64,000 nt of DNA. Origin: Helichrysum umbraculigerum (taxonomy: Eukaryota > Streptophyta > Magnoliopsida > Asterales > Asteraceae). The notes below the pieces were generated by a model, which worked only from the letters and a program-made list of their open reading frames with translations, was not told the origin of the DNA and did no database searches. The stretch is taken from NCBI GenBank assembly GCA_949592205.1, contig CATIUR010000003.1, positions 146,800,759-146,864,758 of the forward strand. The letters are read 5' to 3'. The translations under genes were made by a program, and so were the position numbers. Shown here one piece after another: positions 11,450-22,277 of the stretch. Within the stretch, counting starts at the first letter, position 1. Each line of letters begins with the position of its first letter.

Positions 11450-12787
11450 TAAAGGGTTAATAAACACATATGTTACTGTAATTTGTTAAAATGTTTAACT
11501 AAGTTACTGAACTGTTAATATGTCGGTTGAATTACTAAATTTAAAATATCTTTATACGTAGGTTACTTAACTTATAAATATTAACACTAAGATCACTTAA
11601 CTTGTAACACCCTAATTTTATCAGGAATTTAATTTCGTACACGGATATAATTTTATAATGAAGTAATATTGTGTAAATATTAAGATATAGTGAAAAACGT
11701 AAGATAGTTTCTCAGTTCCAGACTGTAAAATTAAGGGAAATAAAATAAATATGTAGATAGATACGTGGGCTTCCTGTGTTTATTTTCTTCATTTCCAAAA
11801 CATTCCAGTAACATTCTCAGAAGTTAAGAAAAATCGCAGAAACTATTTCACCTTCATCAAATCTTCAATCCTAGTGTAAATTCAAGAGATTAGTGTTGAA
11901 TCATCACCTTCTTCCATCCTTTAATCCTTGTAAGTGATCTTTCTTCAAGTTTAACCTAGTTTATGGGGTTTTTAGTGGGTTTTCATGGGGTTTTGATTTA
12001 TTAGTGAAATTAATACGAAATTAGGGTTAGGAATTGTTAGAATTGTTGTTTATGATTGTTTTGAGCTAGTTTATAAAGAAATTACACCTTGAATATGATT
12101 AATTGGTGATAGGTGTTCTTGTGCAAAAATGGGGTTTTGGTTAAATATGTATGAATTAGTGTTAATTAGTTAAAAGTGTGATCTATGATGCAATTAGAGT
12201 ATGAGAACTATATTGGAACATGATTTAAGTGGGAGTGTTAATGAATTGATTAGGTTAACCAAAGTGGGGGAGGGTTTAAAAGTGATTAATGGTTTACAAT
12301 TATGATTTTCTTTGAGATTGAATATGTTGTTATGTAATATGTATATAGGTAATAAGAAGTTGGAAGTGTTACCTTTGGTTGTGTATTGTGTAACACCCTC
12401 ATATTTCGGGTTGCGGAAGCGATCGGGTCGGGTGTTACCAAATCAAATATCACAGCATAAGATGTATAATGAACGACTCTAAATGAGACGTTTGAAAAAT
12501 AGTTATTACATTTCCCAAAATAAAATGTATACAAGTTGCGAGTTCGCAAAATACTTTCAATACATAACTGATAATACGAAAATTATGCAGAGACATCCAA
12601 TTGTCAAAACGTGCGACTCGAGCTAGAAATCCTGTAGGCCAATCCTACTATTGCAGTGTACCTGAGAATGCACACTAAAAGGGTCAGCTGGAAAGCTGGT
12701 GAGTTCACAAGTAATTTGTAATAACAATTAGTTCAAGAAATATGTATTTCATTCAGAAATGTAAATCAAGTTTAGCAGTTTAAATAA

Positions 12788-13310
12788 CAACAGTTGCCCC
12801 TCGAGGCAGTTATAAGTAATTTATGGTAAGCAGGTGAACCTAATCAATAGGTTTCTAGTCAAGTAAAGGGAACCAATTCCCAGTGGGTGTGTTATCAGGT
12901 AAGTTATTGCCACCTGGCAATATGTATACGGGTGTAGCGTAAGATGACTAACTGTCATGCTACTGGTCGAAAGAGATCAAACAAGAAAGTCCTTAGACGG
13001 TCGGTATTGCTCCCCGGCAATACGGTACAGATAGTTTATACGGTTTCAAGTATTAGTTCTACGGTTACTAATAGGTCACGATGCCACCTGGCATGAAAGG
13101 TTGCACCCCGGCAACGTGATCAAGTTATCTGTTTTGTGATCGTGTCATATCGGTACGGTTGGTAATAACAGTCAAGCGAGCAAAAGCTCGTAATTTCCTG
13201 AGTCTCCGACTCGTAAGTTATCTAGTAATCACCTACAGTGATGGTAATGGGTATCCCCCAAAGGATCCGTTAAGTTACGTCCCGCAGGACCACGTTTAAA
13301 TAAATATATC
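12788..13310. repeat. array of short perfect hairpins in the LTR
   Basis: Examples with 3-6 base loops are ATTGCC-ACCT-GGCAAT (12906), GTATTGC-TCCCCG-GCAATAC (13004), ATGCC-ACCT-GGCAT (13081), GTTGC-ACCCCG-GCAAC (13100), CGAGC-AAAA-GCTCG (13177), GAGTC-TCC-GACTC (13200) and ATCAC-CTACA-GTGAT (13228). The second LTR carries the same array at 18842-19364. Confidence 0.85.
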
Positions 13311-13500
13311 AGTTATCGAGTCAACGACCCCTACCGTAAAAGTGCGTAGGTCCGTGCTAAGAGTAAGTAAAGCATATAGCTATATGCTGAGTATGAGTAA
13401 CCGTGCAGTTCCGTAGAACTACGATAGAGTATAAGTTCATATGCCGAGCCAACGACCCCGACTGTAATAGTTCGTCGGTCCGTTGCTGAGTGTGAGCATT

Positions 13501-13630
13501 CAGCTCGTAAGTAAGTTGTACCACCCACCGTGGTATCGTGAGCCCACAGCTCGTAAGTCGGTTGTACCACCCACCGTGGTATCGTGAGCATCCAGCTCGT
13601 AAGTCAGTTGTACCACCCACCGTGGTATCG
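13501..13630. repeat. 46 bp tandem repeat, three copies, in the LTR
   Basis: The units begin CAGCTCGTAAGT at 13501, 13547 and 13593. Each contains the hairpin TACCAC-CCACC-GTGGTA. The same array is at 19555-19684 in the other LTR. Confidence 0.9.
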
Positions 13631-14705
13631 TTGCTTCACATATAGTGACAGCGTCCGTGGTCCCCCGAAGGCGACGATGCGTTGGTTTGGTACGTTCGCA
13701 ACATACCCGCATGAAAGTTTAGCCCAAGGCTAGAAAAGTGTTACAGGTACTCAACAGCACCGCAAGTTATTATGTGACACCCCCCGGTTTTTGGGTAACT
13801 CCCTGCTGCCGGGGGACCATCCCTGGCCCAGTAACTCCAAGCCAGAGTCGTCACAATTATACCAGAAAGTAAGGATGTCATCTAGGCATAGGGGTAAGTC
13901 ATAATCATCTGTTAGGTACGTGTCTACGTCACCTAGTTTGTCCAAAGTAATGTGTAAAGTCAAAGTACGTTAATACGTCACTTAATTGTCGGGAAGTACT
14001 TACAGTACTTAGTCAAAGTCATCCGCTAGTTCTTAAGGGTAGTCAACGCTAAACTAGCATGTCGGTGCCTCTAGTTGGTGTTCATAAGTCCACTAGTCGT
14101 TACTAGTACTTAGCAAGTCACTGATGTAGTGAGGCGGTTACTCCCTAGATATCATATGTAATATAATTCTAGGTGTTTCTGAAACGGTCGTACTTAATAT
14201 CTCTAAGTAAGTTCAAGCGGTTCGTAGCTGTCGTAATCTAACACCGTTACCATAAACTATTGTAAAACGTTTGTAAAGATTTATACAGTGGAAAGTAGTA
14301 AAACAGGAGTATGCATTCCCACCCCGAAATCAGTTGAAAACAGTAAAAGAGTGGGGTTATGAACTCACCTGAGAGTGCAAGCGTTCCTAATTACGCGTAT
14401 CGTCCAAAGTGACCTCCTAGTGTCCTAAACACGTGAGGTTTCGTATAAGTACATAGACATAGATTATCCAATTCGTTTGTTTAATCGATTAAATCGTACT
14501 CAATGTGTTTGACATGCGTTTACGTTTCAAAGTTTGTAAGAAAGTTCGGTTCGTTCGCAACGTATTGGAATTATATTTTGAAAATATAATTATAGTGTTT
14601 CTCGTATAAATAACCTCGTTTAAACGCGTTTCGGTTCGTATATAATTGCGTATATGTTTCCGGATAAGTTGGACATTTTAAAAGTGAGTTTTTAGTTCAA
14701 AAACT

Positions 14706-15110
14706 GATAATAGCGACACTTCATGCGTCACTGATTGATTTATAGCGTCACTAGGCAAGTGACTCAAGAGTTATGAAAATTTAGCATTTTAGCGACACTT
14801 CAGAAGTGTCGCTATCGGGTTAGTGACGCATATAGCGTCACTTAGGAAGTGACGCAGAGGGCATAGTGACGCAGTTCGTTTCTACCGAAAGTTGTGAGAG
14901 TGCGTCACTATAGAAGTGACGGTATACTTGTTTTAGCGGCACTCGGGTAGTGTCGCTAAAAGGGCGACTGATAGACATAGCGTCACTTAGGAAGTGACGG
15001 TGTGTGTGTGATAGCGTCACTTAAGTAGTGACGCTATAAGGCGGCAGAGTGGTATAGCGACACTAAGTGACGCTGATACTGTTTTTGGTCTGTGGGCGAC
15101 ACTCCCGTCT
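14706..15110. repeat. AGCGACACT / AGTGTCGCT inverted-word array in the LTR
   Basis: More than ten copies of AGCGACACTT or AGCGTCACTT alternate with their inverses, often as hairpins such as AGCGACACTT-CAG-AAGTGTCGCT. The same array is at 20760-21164 in the other LTR, and a related one is at 56868-57175 in another family. Confidence 0.9.
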
Positions 15111-15904
15111 GTCCGACGGATTTTCACCCAAAACCACGGATCGAAGCTATAAATCCCAAAATCGACAATAATAAACTTGTATAATGATAATATATGATGA
15201 ATAGAGTGATATAAACATGTATTTAAGTGTAGATCGGAAGTTTTCTTACCAAATGAAATGGAATCCGAAAATGGAGAAGATGATGATGATTCGCGATGAA
15301 GATGATGATGTTGATGCTTGAGATGTTGTTGTTCTTGCTGGTGGCGACGGTGGCGGTGGTCCGGTGGTGGTGGTCCGGCGGTGGTAGGTGGTGGTGAGAT
15401 GAGAGGAGAGTTTTGAGAGAGTTTATGTGATATGTGTGTGTGTAAAATGAAAGAAAATGAGAGAAAATGGGAGGTGGGAATGGTTTTATCCATTTCCAGT
15501 TCCCCACTTCGTAGTCTGTGGCCTCCAACCGCAGTGTAAAATACCCGTGTTTTGGTATCCGTTCGTAGAATAAATAATGTTTTTAATTTTGAAATATTTA
15601 CTCGTATAATTAATAATGGTTTCGAGTTGGAACATTTTATAAAATAAAATGTTTAAATTTAAGTTGTTCGAGTTATTTTAGTTTTTATATATATCATTTT
15701 TAAATGATACGAAAGTATTTAAGTTTCGTTCAACTAAAATACGTTTTAAACAAAACGGTTTATGTTCTAAAGTAGTTTAATATTTCCCGCGTAAATAATG
15801 TTTATATAAATAATCACACATTATTTAAAAGTAATACGTACTCAATACGATTGTTTAAAGTTTAAAATAGGCGCGAAAATTGGCCTTTTTGACCGGGTGT
15901 TACA

Positions 15905-15915
15905 TTCTCCCCCTG
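15905..15915 (-). promoter_or_regulatory. polypurine tract of the gag-only element
   Basis: The minus strand reads CAGGGGGAGAA directly beside the 3' LTR. This is the standard plus-strand primer position in LTR retrotransposons. Confidence 0.85.
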
Positions 15916-16349
15916 TTATGAAAATTTCGTCCCGAAATTTAAAGTAGTGTCGTGGTCGCGTGGGGTCTGGGGAGCAATGTACGGGCGAGAGGTTCGTTGA
16001 ATAGATCGTAGACATATCATGTCTGAGACGGAGTTGGAAAGCAGTCAATTCATGACTGTGTCGCGGTTTATCGTTGTAGTCACACTCTGACTACGCTATT
16101 TATATGTTTAAGTTGTGGTTGCTAAGGAACCGTTTACATTGTAGTCCATTCGGGACTAGATAGTTGTCACAACGTGACCGTTCTGCGAGTAGTCCTATTA
16201 GGACCGAGTGATTTGTGTACGTTCAGTCGGTTAATCTGCTGAAAGCAAATTCTAGCTTTTATGTTTGACTTAATTCATGTAGTCGGTATTAATTCATGTA
16301 TTCGGTATCATTTTTGGTATTGACCTTCCCGTTGATCGAAACGTTGTGT
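15916..16349 (-). other. 3' untranslated part of the gag-only element
   Basis: This region lies between the gag stop and the polypurine tract, where pol would lie in an autonomous element. I see no pol-like reading frame, only short repeats such as TAATTCATGTA. Confidence 0.6.
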
Positions 16350-17387
16350 TTATTTTGAAGGTTTAGTATCGAATAGGGACATACCCGTGATATTGCCGCG
16401 GTTTCGGCCGGTCCCTCCGGAGTTGATCATGAGGATTTTTCGTTTCTGATTTGGGCAGTCTTTCTTGAAATGTCCGGGAGTGTTACATTTGAAACACGTT
16501 GGTTGTCCATCGGGATTTGCAGGAACTCTACAGTCCTGAATTTGGTGTCCGAATCGTTGACACCTCTCGCAAGGTAGGCCACAAGGGCCAGAGTGATGAC
16601 GTTTACAGTTGTGACAAAAGGGCTTATCCCCCGCATAACCCCGCTTTACTTTGTATTCAGGAGGGTAAGATTTCAAGGGTTCGGGTTGATTTATTGGATT
16701 ATGACTAGTGCTGGAATCGCCATTCCATTTTTGTGTATGGTTCTCAGTTGTGGGGGTTCCGCGTTGAACCACCCGTGCCATGAGGTTGTGGGCCATGCGA
16801 ACGGCGTCGCGAATAGTGTTGGGTTTAGAGGAGATAACCATGTCCGCGATTTGTGCCGGAAGTCCTTCGATGTATTGTTCGATTCGTTTGCTTTTTGGGT
16901 TCACTAGAGAAGGGCAAAGGAGTGCCAGTCGGTGAAAACGATTGGTATAGGTCATGATGTCGTTGTTTTTCACGGTAAGATGCCAGAGTTCATTCTCAAG
17001 TTGGTGTAGTTCCTCGCTAGGACAATATTCGTCCCTCATCAGTTGTTTCAGTTCCTCCCAAGAAAGTTCATAGGCGGTGTCAACCCCTACGGTTTGGGCG
17101 TGAGCATTCCACCAGGTTAGAGCATTATCTCGAAGGGTGTAGGTGGAGTATTTGACTTTGTATCCATCGGGGCAGTTGCAAATGCGGAAAACAGCTTCCA
17201 TCCTTTCGATCCATTGGATCAGTCCGACAGCCCCTTCAGTACCAACAAAGATTGGCGGGTCGCAGTTCAGAAATTCTTTATAGGTGCAGGGACGCGTTAG
17301 GCTTTGTGCAGCTAGAGCTTCAGCTACTCTTTGCTCAGCGTATTGGTCACGTTCTGCTTGTGTGTAGGTTTGTCGTTTAGGCGGCAT
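16350..17387 (-). CDS. Gag protein of the gag-only retrotransposon
   Basis: This intact ORF encodes 345 residues. The capsid-like region (about 40-210) has the retrotransposon-gag features WWNAHAQ and the YTNRFHRLALLCP helix. The C-terminal part has Cys/His zinc knuckles at about 257-315 (CHNCKRHH, CERCQRFGHQIQDC and CFKCNTPGHFKKDC), which bind genomic RNA. It starts MPPK like the gag of the 52627-64000 element and is alignable with it over the capsid region, so both belong to one lineage, probably Tekay/Del-like chromoviruses. The reading frame closes soon after the last knuckle with no protease. It probably co-assembles with, or supplies its own particles to, enzymes of an autonomous relative; that role is inferred. 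Confidence 0.9.
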   Translation of the reverse strand: MPPKRQTYTQAERDQYAEQRVAEALAAQSLTRPCTYKEFLNCDPPIFVGTEGAVGLIQWIERMEAVFRICNCPDGYKVKYSTYTLRDNALTWWNAHAQTVGVDTAYELSWEELKQLMRDEYCPSEELHQLENELWHLTVKNNDIMTYTNRFHRLALLCPSLVNPKSKRIEQYIEGLPAQIADMVISSKPNTIRDAVRMAHNLMARVVQRGTPTTENHTQKWNGDSSTSHNPINQPEPLKSYPPEYKVKRGYAGDKPFCHNCKRHHSGPCGLPCERCQRFGHQIQDCRVPANPDGQPTCFKCNTPGHFKKDCPNQKRKILMINSGGTGRNRGNITGMSLFDTKPSK

Positions 17388-18427
17388 GATTCTTAAACAA
17401 GAATGAAACGTTAATGGTAAGTTCTTTATTCGAGAATTATGTCTATTTCATTGGTATGTAAAAATAGCATGTGTTCGAAAGTTCTCAGACTTTTAGTTTC
17501 GTTGTATGTATATTAGTTGTTCACGTATACCTTAAAGTAATCTACCAAGGCCATGGTATGGTATCTAGTCTAACTGACTATTGTGTGATACTAGTGTACG
17601 GTAGTTGTAAGTCTATCAGTTGGTGCGTAGTACCCTAAGTACTAAAACACAGTAACCCTGTAATGTAATGTAGTGCCATCAGCACTGTAATGTAATTTCC
17701 TATTGTATAGTAAAAGTAGTACTTGGTTATCATAAGTTACAGCACCACGTGCTGAAGTAGTATTGTGCCCCAAGCACGATGCGGCACCACGTGCCACATG
17801 TTCGTAGTGCCCAAAGCACCGAAATTGCAGTACCCGAGTACTGTGAGCGTAGCACCAACGTGCCAGTTGTAGTATTAACATACTGAGTAATTGCAGCACC
17901 ACGTGCTGGGTGTTGTTCAAGAGTAGCCCTCAGGCCGATAGTAAGTTCGAAAGTAATTCGTGGGCTTTGTCATTACGAGTATCTCTCGCAATACCCGTCA
18001 GTCGTGACCAACCTGGTCAAAATTTGAAATCAAGTCGTAAAGGTTGGGAAGTTGGCGATATGCCACTCCGAGTGTATGTATCAGTAGTACAGCGGAATCA
18101 CGTCAGGTATAATCATACATACATGTATATAGATATGCAGAAACAGTATACACGTAAGGCCTATTCATATATACCTACAGTACATATAATAGCCTAGGGT
18201 GTCTAGCAAGTAACAAATAACAATCAGAGTCAACTACTGCATTCCTGTTTCAGTATAACCCCTTTCAGATCTTACATCATCCTTGCTTAATTGTACATAG
18301 TTAGCTACGCTATGTTAAATTAAGTTCGTATGATGAAATCCCTGAACTAGTTATACCTAATAAGGAATACTGCCTAATGGTCATAGTCTAGGCCCACTAA
18401 ATGCAACCTAGTTCACTACAACCTTAG
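17388..18427 (-). other. leader of the gag-only element with a hairpin array and a conserved primer-proximal segment
   Basis: Between the primer site and gag there is no credible coding frame. Two structures are visible: the hairpin array (about 17543-18019) and a segment at 18260-18427. That segment is nearly identical to the leader of the minus-strand chromovirus (55390-55555 and 63465-63629), although the two elements have unrelated LTR bodies. Such leaders usually hold packaging and dimerisation signals. Confidence 0.75.
17543..18019. repeat. array of at least 14 short perfect hairpins in the leader
   Basis: Hairpins include TACCA-AGGCCA-TGGTA (17543), TAGTC-TAACT-GACTA (17566), AGTAC-CCTAA-GTACT (17629), AGTGC-CATCA-GCACT (17672), CAGCAC-CAC-GTGCTG (17740 and 17894), GTGC-CCCAA-GCAC (17765), GGCAC-CAC-GTGCC (17783), GTGC-CCAAA-GCAC (17807), CAGTAC-CCGA-GTACTG (17828), AGTAT-TAAC-ATACT (17871) and TGACC-AACCT-GGTCA (18005). 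From 17740 to 17908 the centres lie 18-24 bp apart. Confidence 0.88.
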
Positions 18428-18439
18428 GCTCTGATACCA
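18428..18439 (-). promoter_or_regulatory. primer binding site, initiator Met tRNA
   Basis: The minus strand reads TGGTATCAGAGC, complementary to the 3' end of plant initiator methionine tRNA. It lies three bases inside the 5' LTR and sets the element's orientation. Confidence 0.9.
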
Positions 18440-18442
18440 ATA

Positions 18443-21400
18443 TGTAACACCCTCATATTTCGGGTTGCGGAAGCGATCGGGTCGGGTGTTACCAAATCAA
18501 ATATCACAGCATAAGATGTATAATGAACGACTCTAAATGAGACGTTTGAAAAATAGTTATTACATTTCCCAAAATAAAATGTATACAAGTTGCGAGTTCG
18601 CAAAATACTTTCAATACATAACTGATAATACGAAAATTATGCAGAGACATCCAATTGTCAAAACGTGCGACTCGAGCTAGAAATCCTGTAGGCCAATCCT
18701 ACTATTGCAGTGTACCTGAGAATGCACACTAAAAGGGTCAGCTGGAAAGCTGGTGAGTTCACAAGTAATTTGTAATAACAATTAGTTCAAGAAATATGTA
18801 TTTCATTCAGAAATGTAAATCAAGTTTAGCAGTTTAAATAACAACAGTTGCCCCTCGAGGCAGTTATAAGTAATTTATGGTAAGCAGGTGAACCTAATCA
18901 ATAGGTTTCTAGTCAAGTAAAGGGAACCAATTCCCAGTGGGTGTGTTATCAGGTAAGTTATTGCCACCTGGCAATATGTATACGGGTGTAGCGTAAGATG
19001 ACTAACTGTCATGCTACTGGTCGAAAGAGATCAAACAAGAAAGTCCTTAGACGGTCGGTATTGCTCCCCGGCAATACGGTACAGATAGTTTATACGGTTT
19101 CAAGTATTAGTTCTACGGTTACTAATAGGTCACGATGCCACCTGGCATGAAAGGTTGCACCCCGGCAACGTGATCAAGTTATCTGTTTTGTGATCGTGTC
19201 ATATCGGTACGGTTGGTAATAACAGTCAAGCGAGCAAAAGCTCGTAATTTCCTGAGTCTCCGACTCGTAAGTTATCTAGTAATCACCTACAGTGATGGTA
19301 ATGGGTATCCCCCAAAGGATCCGTCAAGTTACGTCCCGCAGGACCACGTTTAAATAAATATATCAGTTATCGAGTCAACGACCCCTACCGTAAAAGTGCG
19401 TAGGTCCGTGCTAAGAGTAAGTAAAGCATATAGCTATATGCTGAGTATGAGTAACCGTGCAGTTCCGTAGAACTACGATAGAGTATAAGTTCATATGCCG
19501 AGCCAACGACCCCGACTGTAATAGTTCGTCGGTCCGTTGCTGAGTGTGAGCATTCAGCTCGTAAGTAAGTTGTACCACCCACCGTGGTATCGTGAGCCCA
19601 CAGCTCGTAAGTCGGTTGTACCACCCACCGTGGTATCGTGAGCATCCAGCTCGTAAGTCAGTTGTACCACCCACCGTGGTATCGTTGCTTCACATATAGT
19701 GACAGCGTCCGTGGTCCCCCGAAGGCGACGATGCGTTGGTTTGGTACGTTCGCAACATACCCGCATGAAAGTTTAGCCCAAGGCTAGAAAAGTGTTACAG
19801 GTACTCAACAGCACCGCAAGTTGTTATGTGACACCCCCCGGTTTTTGGGTAACTCCCTGCTGCCGGGGGACCATCCCTGGCCCAGTAACTCCAAGCCAGA
19901 GTCGTCACAATTATACCAGAAAGTAAGGATGTCATCTAGGCATAGGGGTAAGTCATAATCATCTGTTAGGTACGTGTCTACGTCACCTAGTTTGTCCAAA
20001 GTAATGTGTAAAGTCAAAGTACGTTAATACGTCACTTAATTGTCGGGAAGTACTTACAGTACTTAGTCAAAGTCATCCGCTAGTTCTTAAGGGTAGTCAA
20101 CGCTAAACTAGCATGTCGGTGCCTCTAGTTGGTGTTCATAAGTCCACTAGTCGTTACTAGTACTTAGCAAGTCACTGATGTAGTGAGGCGGTTACTCCCT
20201 AGATATCATATGTAATATAATTCTAGGTGTTTCTGAAACGGTCGTACTTAATATCTCTAAGTAAGTTCAAGCGGTTCGTAGCTGTCGTAATCTAACACCG
20301 TTACCATAAACTATTGTAAAACGTTTGTAAAGATTTATACAGTGGAAAGTAGTAAAACAGGAGTATGCATTCCCACCCCGAAATCAGTTGAAAACAGTAA
20401 AAGAGTGGGGTTATGAACTCACCTGAGAGTGCAAGCGTTCCTAATTACGCGTATCGTCCAAAGTGACCTCCTAGTGTCCTAAACACGTGAGGTTTCGTAT
20501 AAGTACATAGACATAGATTATCCAATTCGTTTGTTTAATCGATTAAATCGTACTCAATGTGTTTGACATGCGTTTACGTTTCAAAGTTTGTAAGAAAGTT
20601 CGGTTCGTTCGCAACGTATTGGAATTATATTTTGAAAATATAATTATAGTGTTTCTCGTATAAATAACCTCGTTTAAACGCGTTTCGGTTCGTATATAAT
20701 TGCGTATATGTTTCCGGATAAGTTGGACATTTTAAAAGTGAGTTTTTAGTTCAAAAACTGATAATAGCGACACTTCATGCGTCACTGATTGATTTATAGC
20801 GTCACTAGGCAAGTGACTCAAGAGTTATGAAAATTTAGCATTTTAGCGACACTTCAGAAGTGTCGCTATCGGGTTAGTGACGCATATAGCGTCACTTAGG
20901 AAGTGACGCAGAGGGCATAGTGACGCAGTTCGTTTCTACCGAAAGTTGTGTGAGTGCGTCACTATAGAAGTGACGGTATACTTGTTTTAGCGGCACTCGG
21001 GTAGTGTCGCTAAAAGGGCGACTGATAGACATAGCGTCACTTAGGAAGTGACGGTGTGTGTGTGATAGCGTCACTTAAGTAGTGACGCTATAAGGCGGCA
21101 GAGTGGTATAGCGACACTAAGTGACGCTGATACTGTTTTTGGTCTGTGGGCGACACTCCCGTCTGTCCGACGGATTTTCACCCAAAACCACGGATCGAAG
21201 CTATAAATCCCAAAATCGACAATAATAAACTTGTATAATGATAATATATGATGAATAGAGTGATATAAACATGTATTTAAGTGTAGATCGGAAGTTTTCT
21301 TACCAAATGAAATGGAATCCGAAAATGGAGAAGATGATGATGATTCGCGATGAAGATGATGATGTTGATGCTTGAGATGTTGTTGTTCTTGCTGGTGGCG

Positions 21401-21958
21401 ACGGTGGCGGTGGTCCGGCGGTGGTGGTCCGGCGGTGGTAGGTGGTGGTGAGATGAGAGGAGAGTTTTGAGAGAGTTTATGTGATATGTGTGTGTGTAAA
21501 ATGAAAGAAAATGAGAGAAAATGGGAGGTGGGAATGGTTTTATCCATTTCCAGTTCCCCACTTCGTAGTCTGTGGCCTCCAACCGCAGTGTAAAATACCC
21601 GTGTTTTGGTATCCGTTCGTAGAATAAATAATGTTTTTAATTTTGAAATATTTACTCGTATAATTAATAATGGTTTCGAGTTGGAACATTTTATAAAATA
21701 AAATGTTTAAATTTAAGTTGTTCGAGTTATTTTAGTTTTTATATATATCATTTTTAAATGATACGAAAGTATTTAAGTTTCGTTCAACTAAAATACGTTT
21801 TAAACAAAACGGTTTATGTTCTAAAGTAGTTTAATATTTCCCGCGTAAATAATGTTTATATAAATAATCACACATTATTTAAAAGTAATACGTACTCAAT
21901 ACGATTGTTTAAAGTTTAAAATAGGCGCGAAAATTGGCCTTTTTGACCGGGTGTTACA
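18443..21958 (-). repeat. 5' LTR of the gag-only element (3516 bp)
   Basis: It has the same length as 12389-15904. I noticed single-base differences near 19324, 19823, 20951 and 21419. A splice-donor-like word (TTTGGTAAG on the minus strand) is at 21302, and the GGTGAGT word lies at 20422 (14368 in the other LTR). Confidence 0.92.
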
Positions 21959-22019
21959 TATTGTGAATCATCATTTCAAGACTAAGGTGAGTAGTGTAAG
22001 GATTTAATCAAGTAATTGG

Positions 22020-22277
22020 TTGTATGTGTTTCCGGATTACTTCCGAGTAAGAGGATCATACAACCATGTGAAGTTAATTATGTTTTATTTGTTTAAATTG
22101 TTACTTGTGAAAGTGTTATGATATGAATTGATTGTACATGTTACCGGATAGCTTCCGAGCTAGAGGTGGGTACAATCAAGTGGAGATTTAGTGTGTTATT
22201 TGTATATGATCATAGTGATATGAATTGTGATTGTACATGTTACCGGATAGCTTCCGAGCTAGAGGTGGGTACAATCA
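22020..22277 (+). repeat. three stem-loop repeats in the solo LTR
   Basis: Copies lie at about 22020-22066, 22130-22177 and 22229-22277. Each has an outer stem such as GATTGTAC and GTACAATC around CCGGATAGCTTCCGAGCTAG. Relatives occur in the outer LTR at about 45549-45592, 45801-45860 and 45926-45973. Confidence 0.75.

Larger units (their letters stand above)
12389..15904 (-). repeat. 3' LTR of the gag-only element (3516 bp)
   Basis: The LTR starts TGTAACACCC and ends GGGTGTTACA on the plus strand, and is nearly identical to 18443-21958. The first 60 bp contain an inverted pair GTAACACC and GGTGTTAC. It holds three arrays: short hairpins (12788-13310), a 46 bp tandem repeat (13501-13630) and the AGCGACACT/AGTGTCGCT array (14706-15110). 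Confidence 0.92.
12389..21958 (-). mobile_element. young gag-only (TR-GAG type) LTR retrotransposon
   Basis: The element is flanked by TATTG duplications (12384-12388 and 21959-21963). It consists of two 3516 bp LTRs and an internal region of only 2538 bp. Reading on the minus strand, the order is LTR, Met-type primer site, a hairpin-rich leader, a gag ORF, a polypurine tract and the second LTR. No protease, reverse transcriptase or integrase is present, so it must use enzymes from another element. I noticed only about four differences between the two LTRs, which suggests recent insertion. Its gag is related to that of the chromovirus at 52627-64000. Confidence 0.9.

Noticed and set aside
13501..13630. 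Regular 46 bp repeats resembling a small CRISPR array
   Set aside because: The whole unit repeats with no unique spacers, it is inside an LTR of a plant retrotransposon, and there are no cas genes.
13770..13850. A TGTGACACCCCCC start that could be another nested LTR
   Set aside because: I found no matching end or target duplication, and the same sequence is present in both LTRs as part of the family consensus.
15017..15493. A 158-codon minus-strand frame in the LTR, repeated at 21071-21547
   Set aside because: It lies in the leader part of the LTR, is His/Ser/Pro-rich from CAT/CAC and TCT runs, overlaps another frame (15223-15528), and its conservation is explained by the identity of the two LTRs.
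17642..17920. A 92-codon minus-strand frame in the gag-only leader
   Set aside because: It is composed of the hairpin array and shows no protein-like features.
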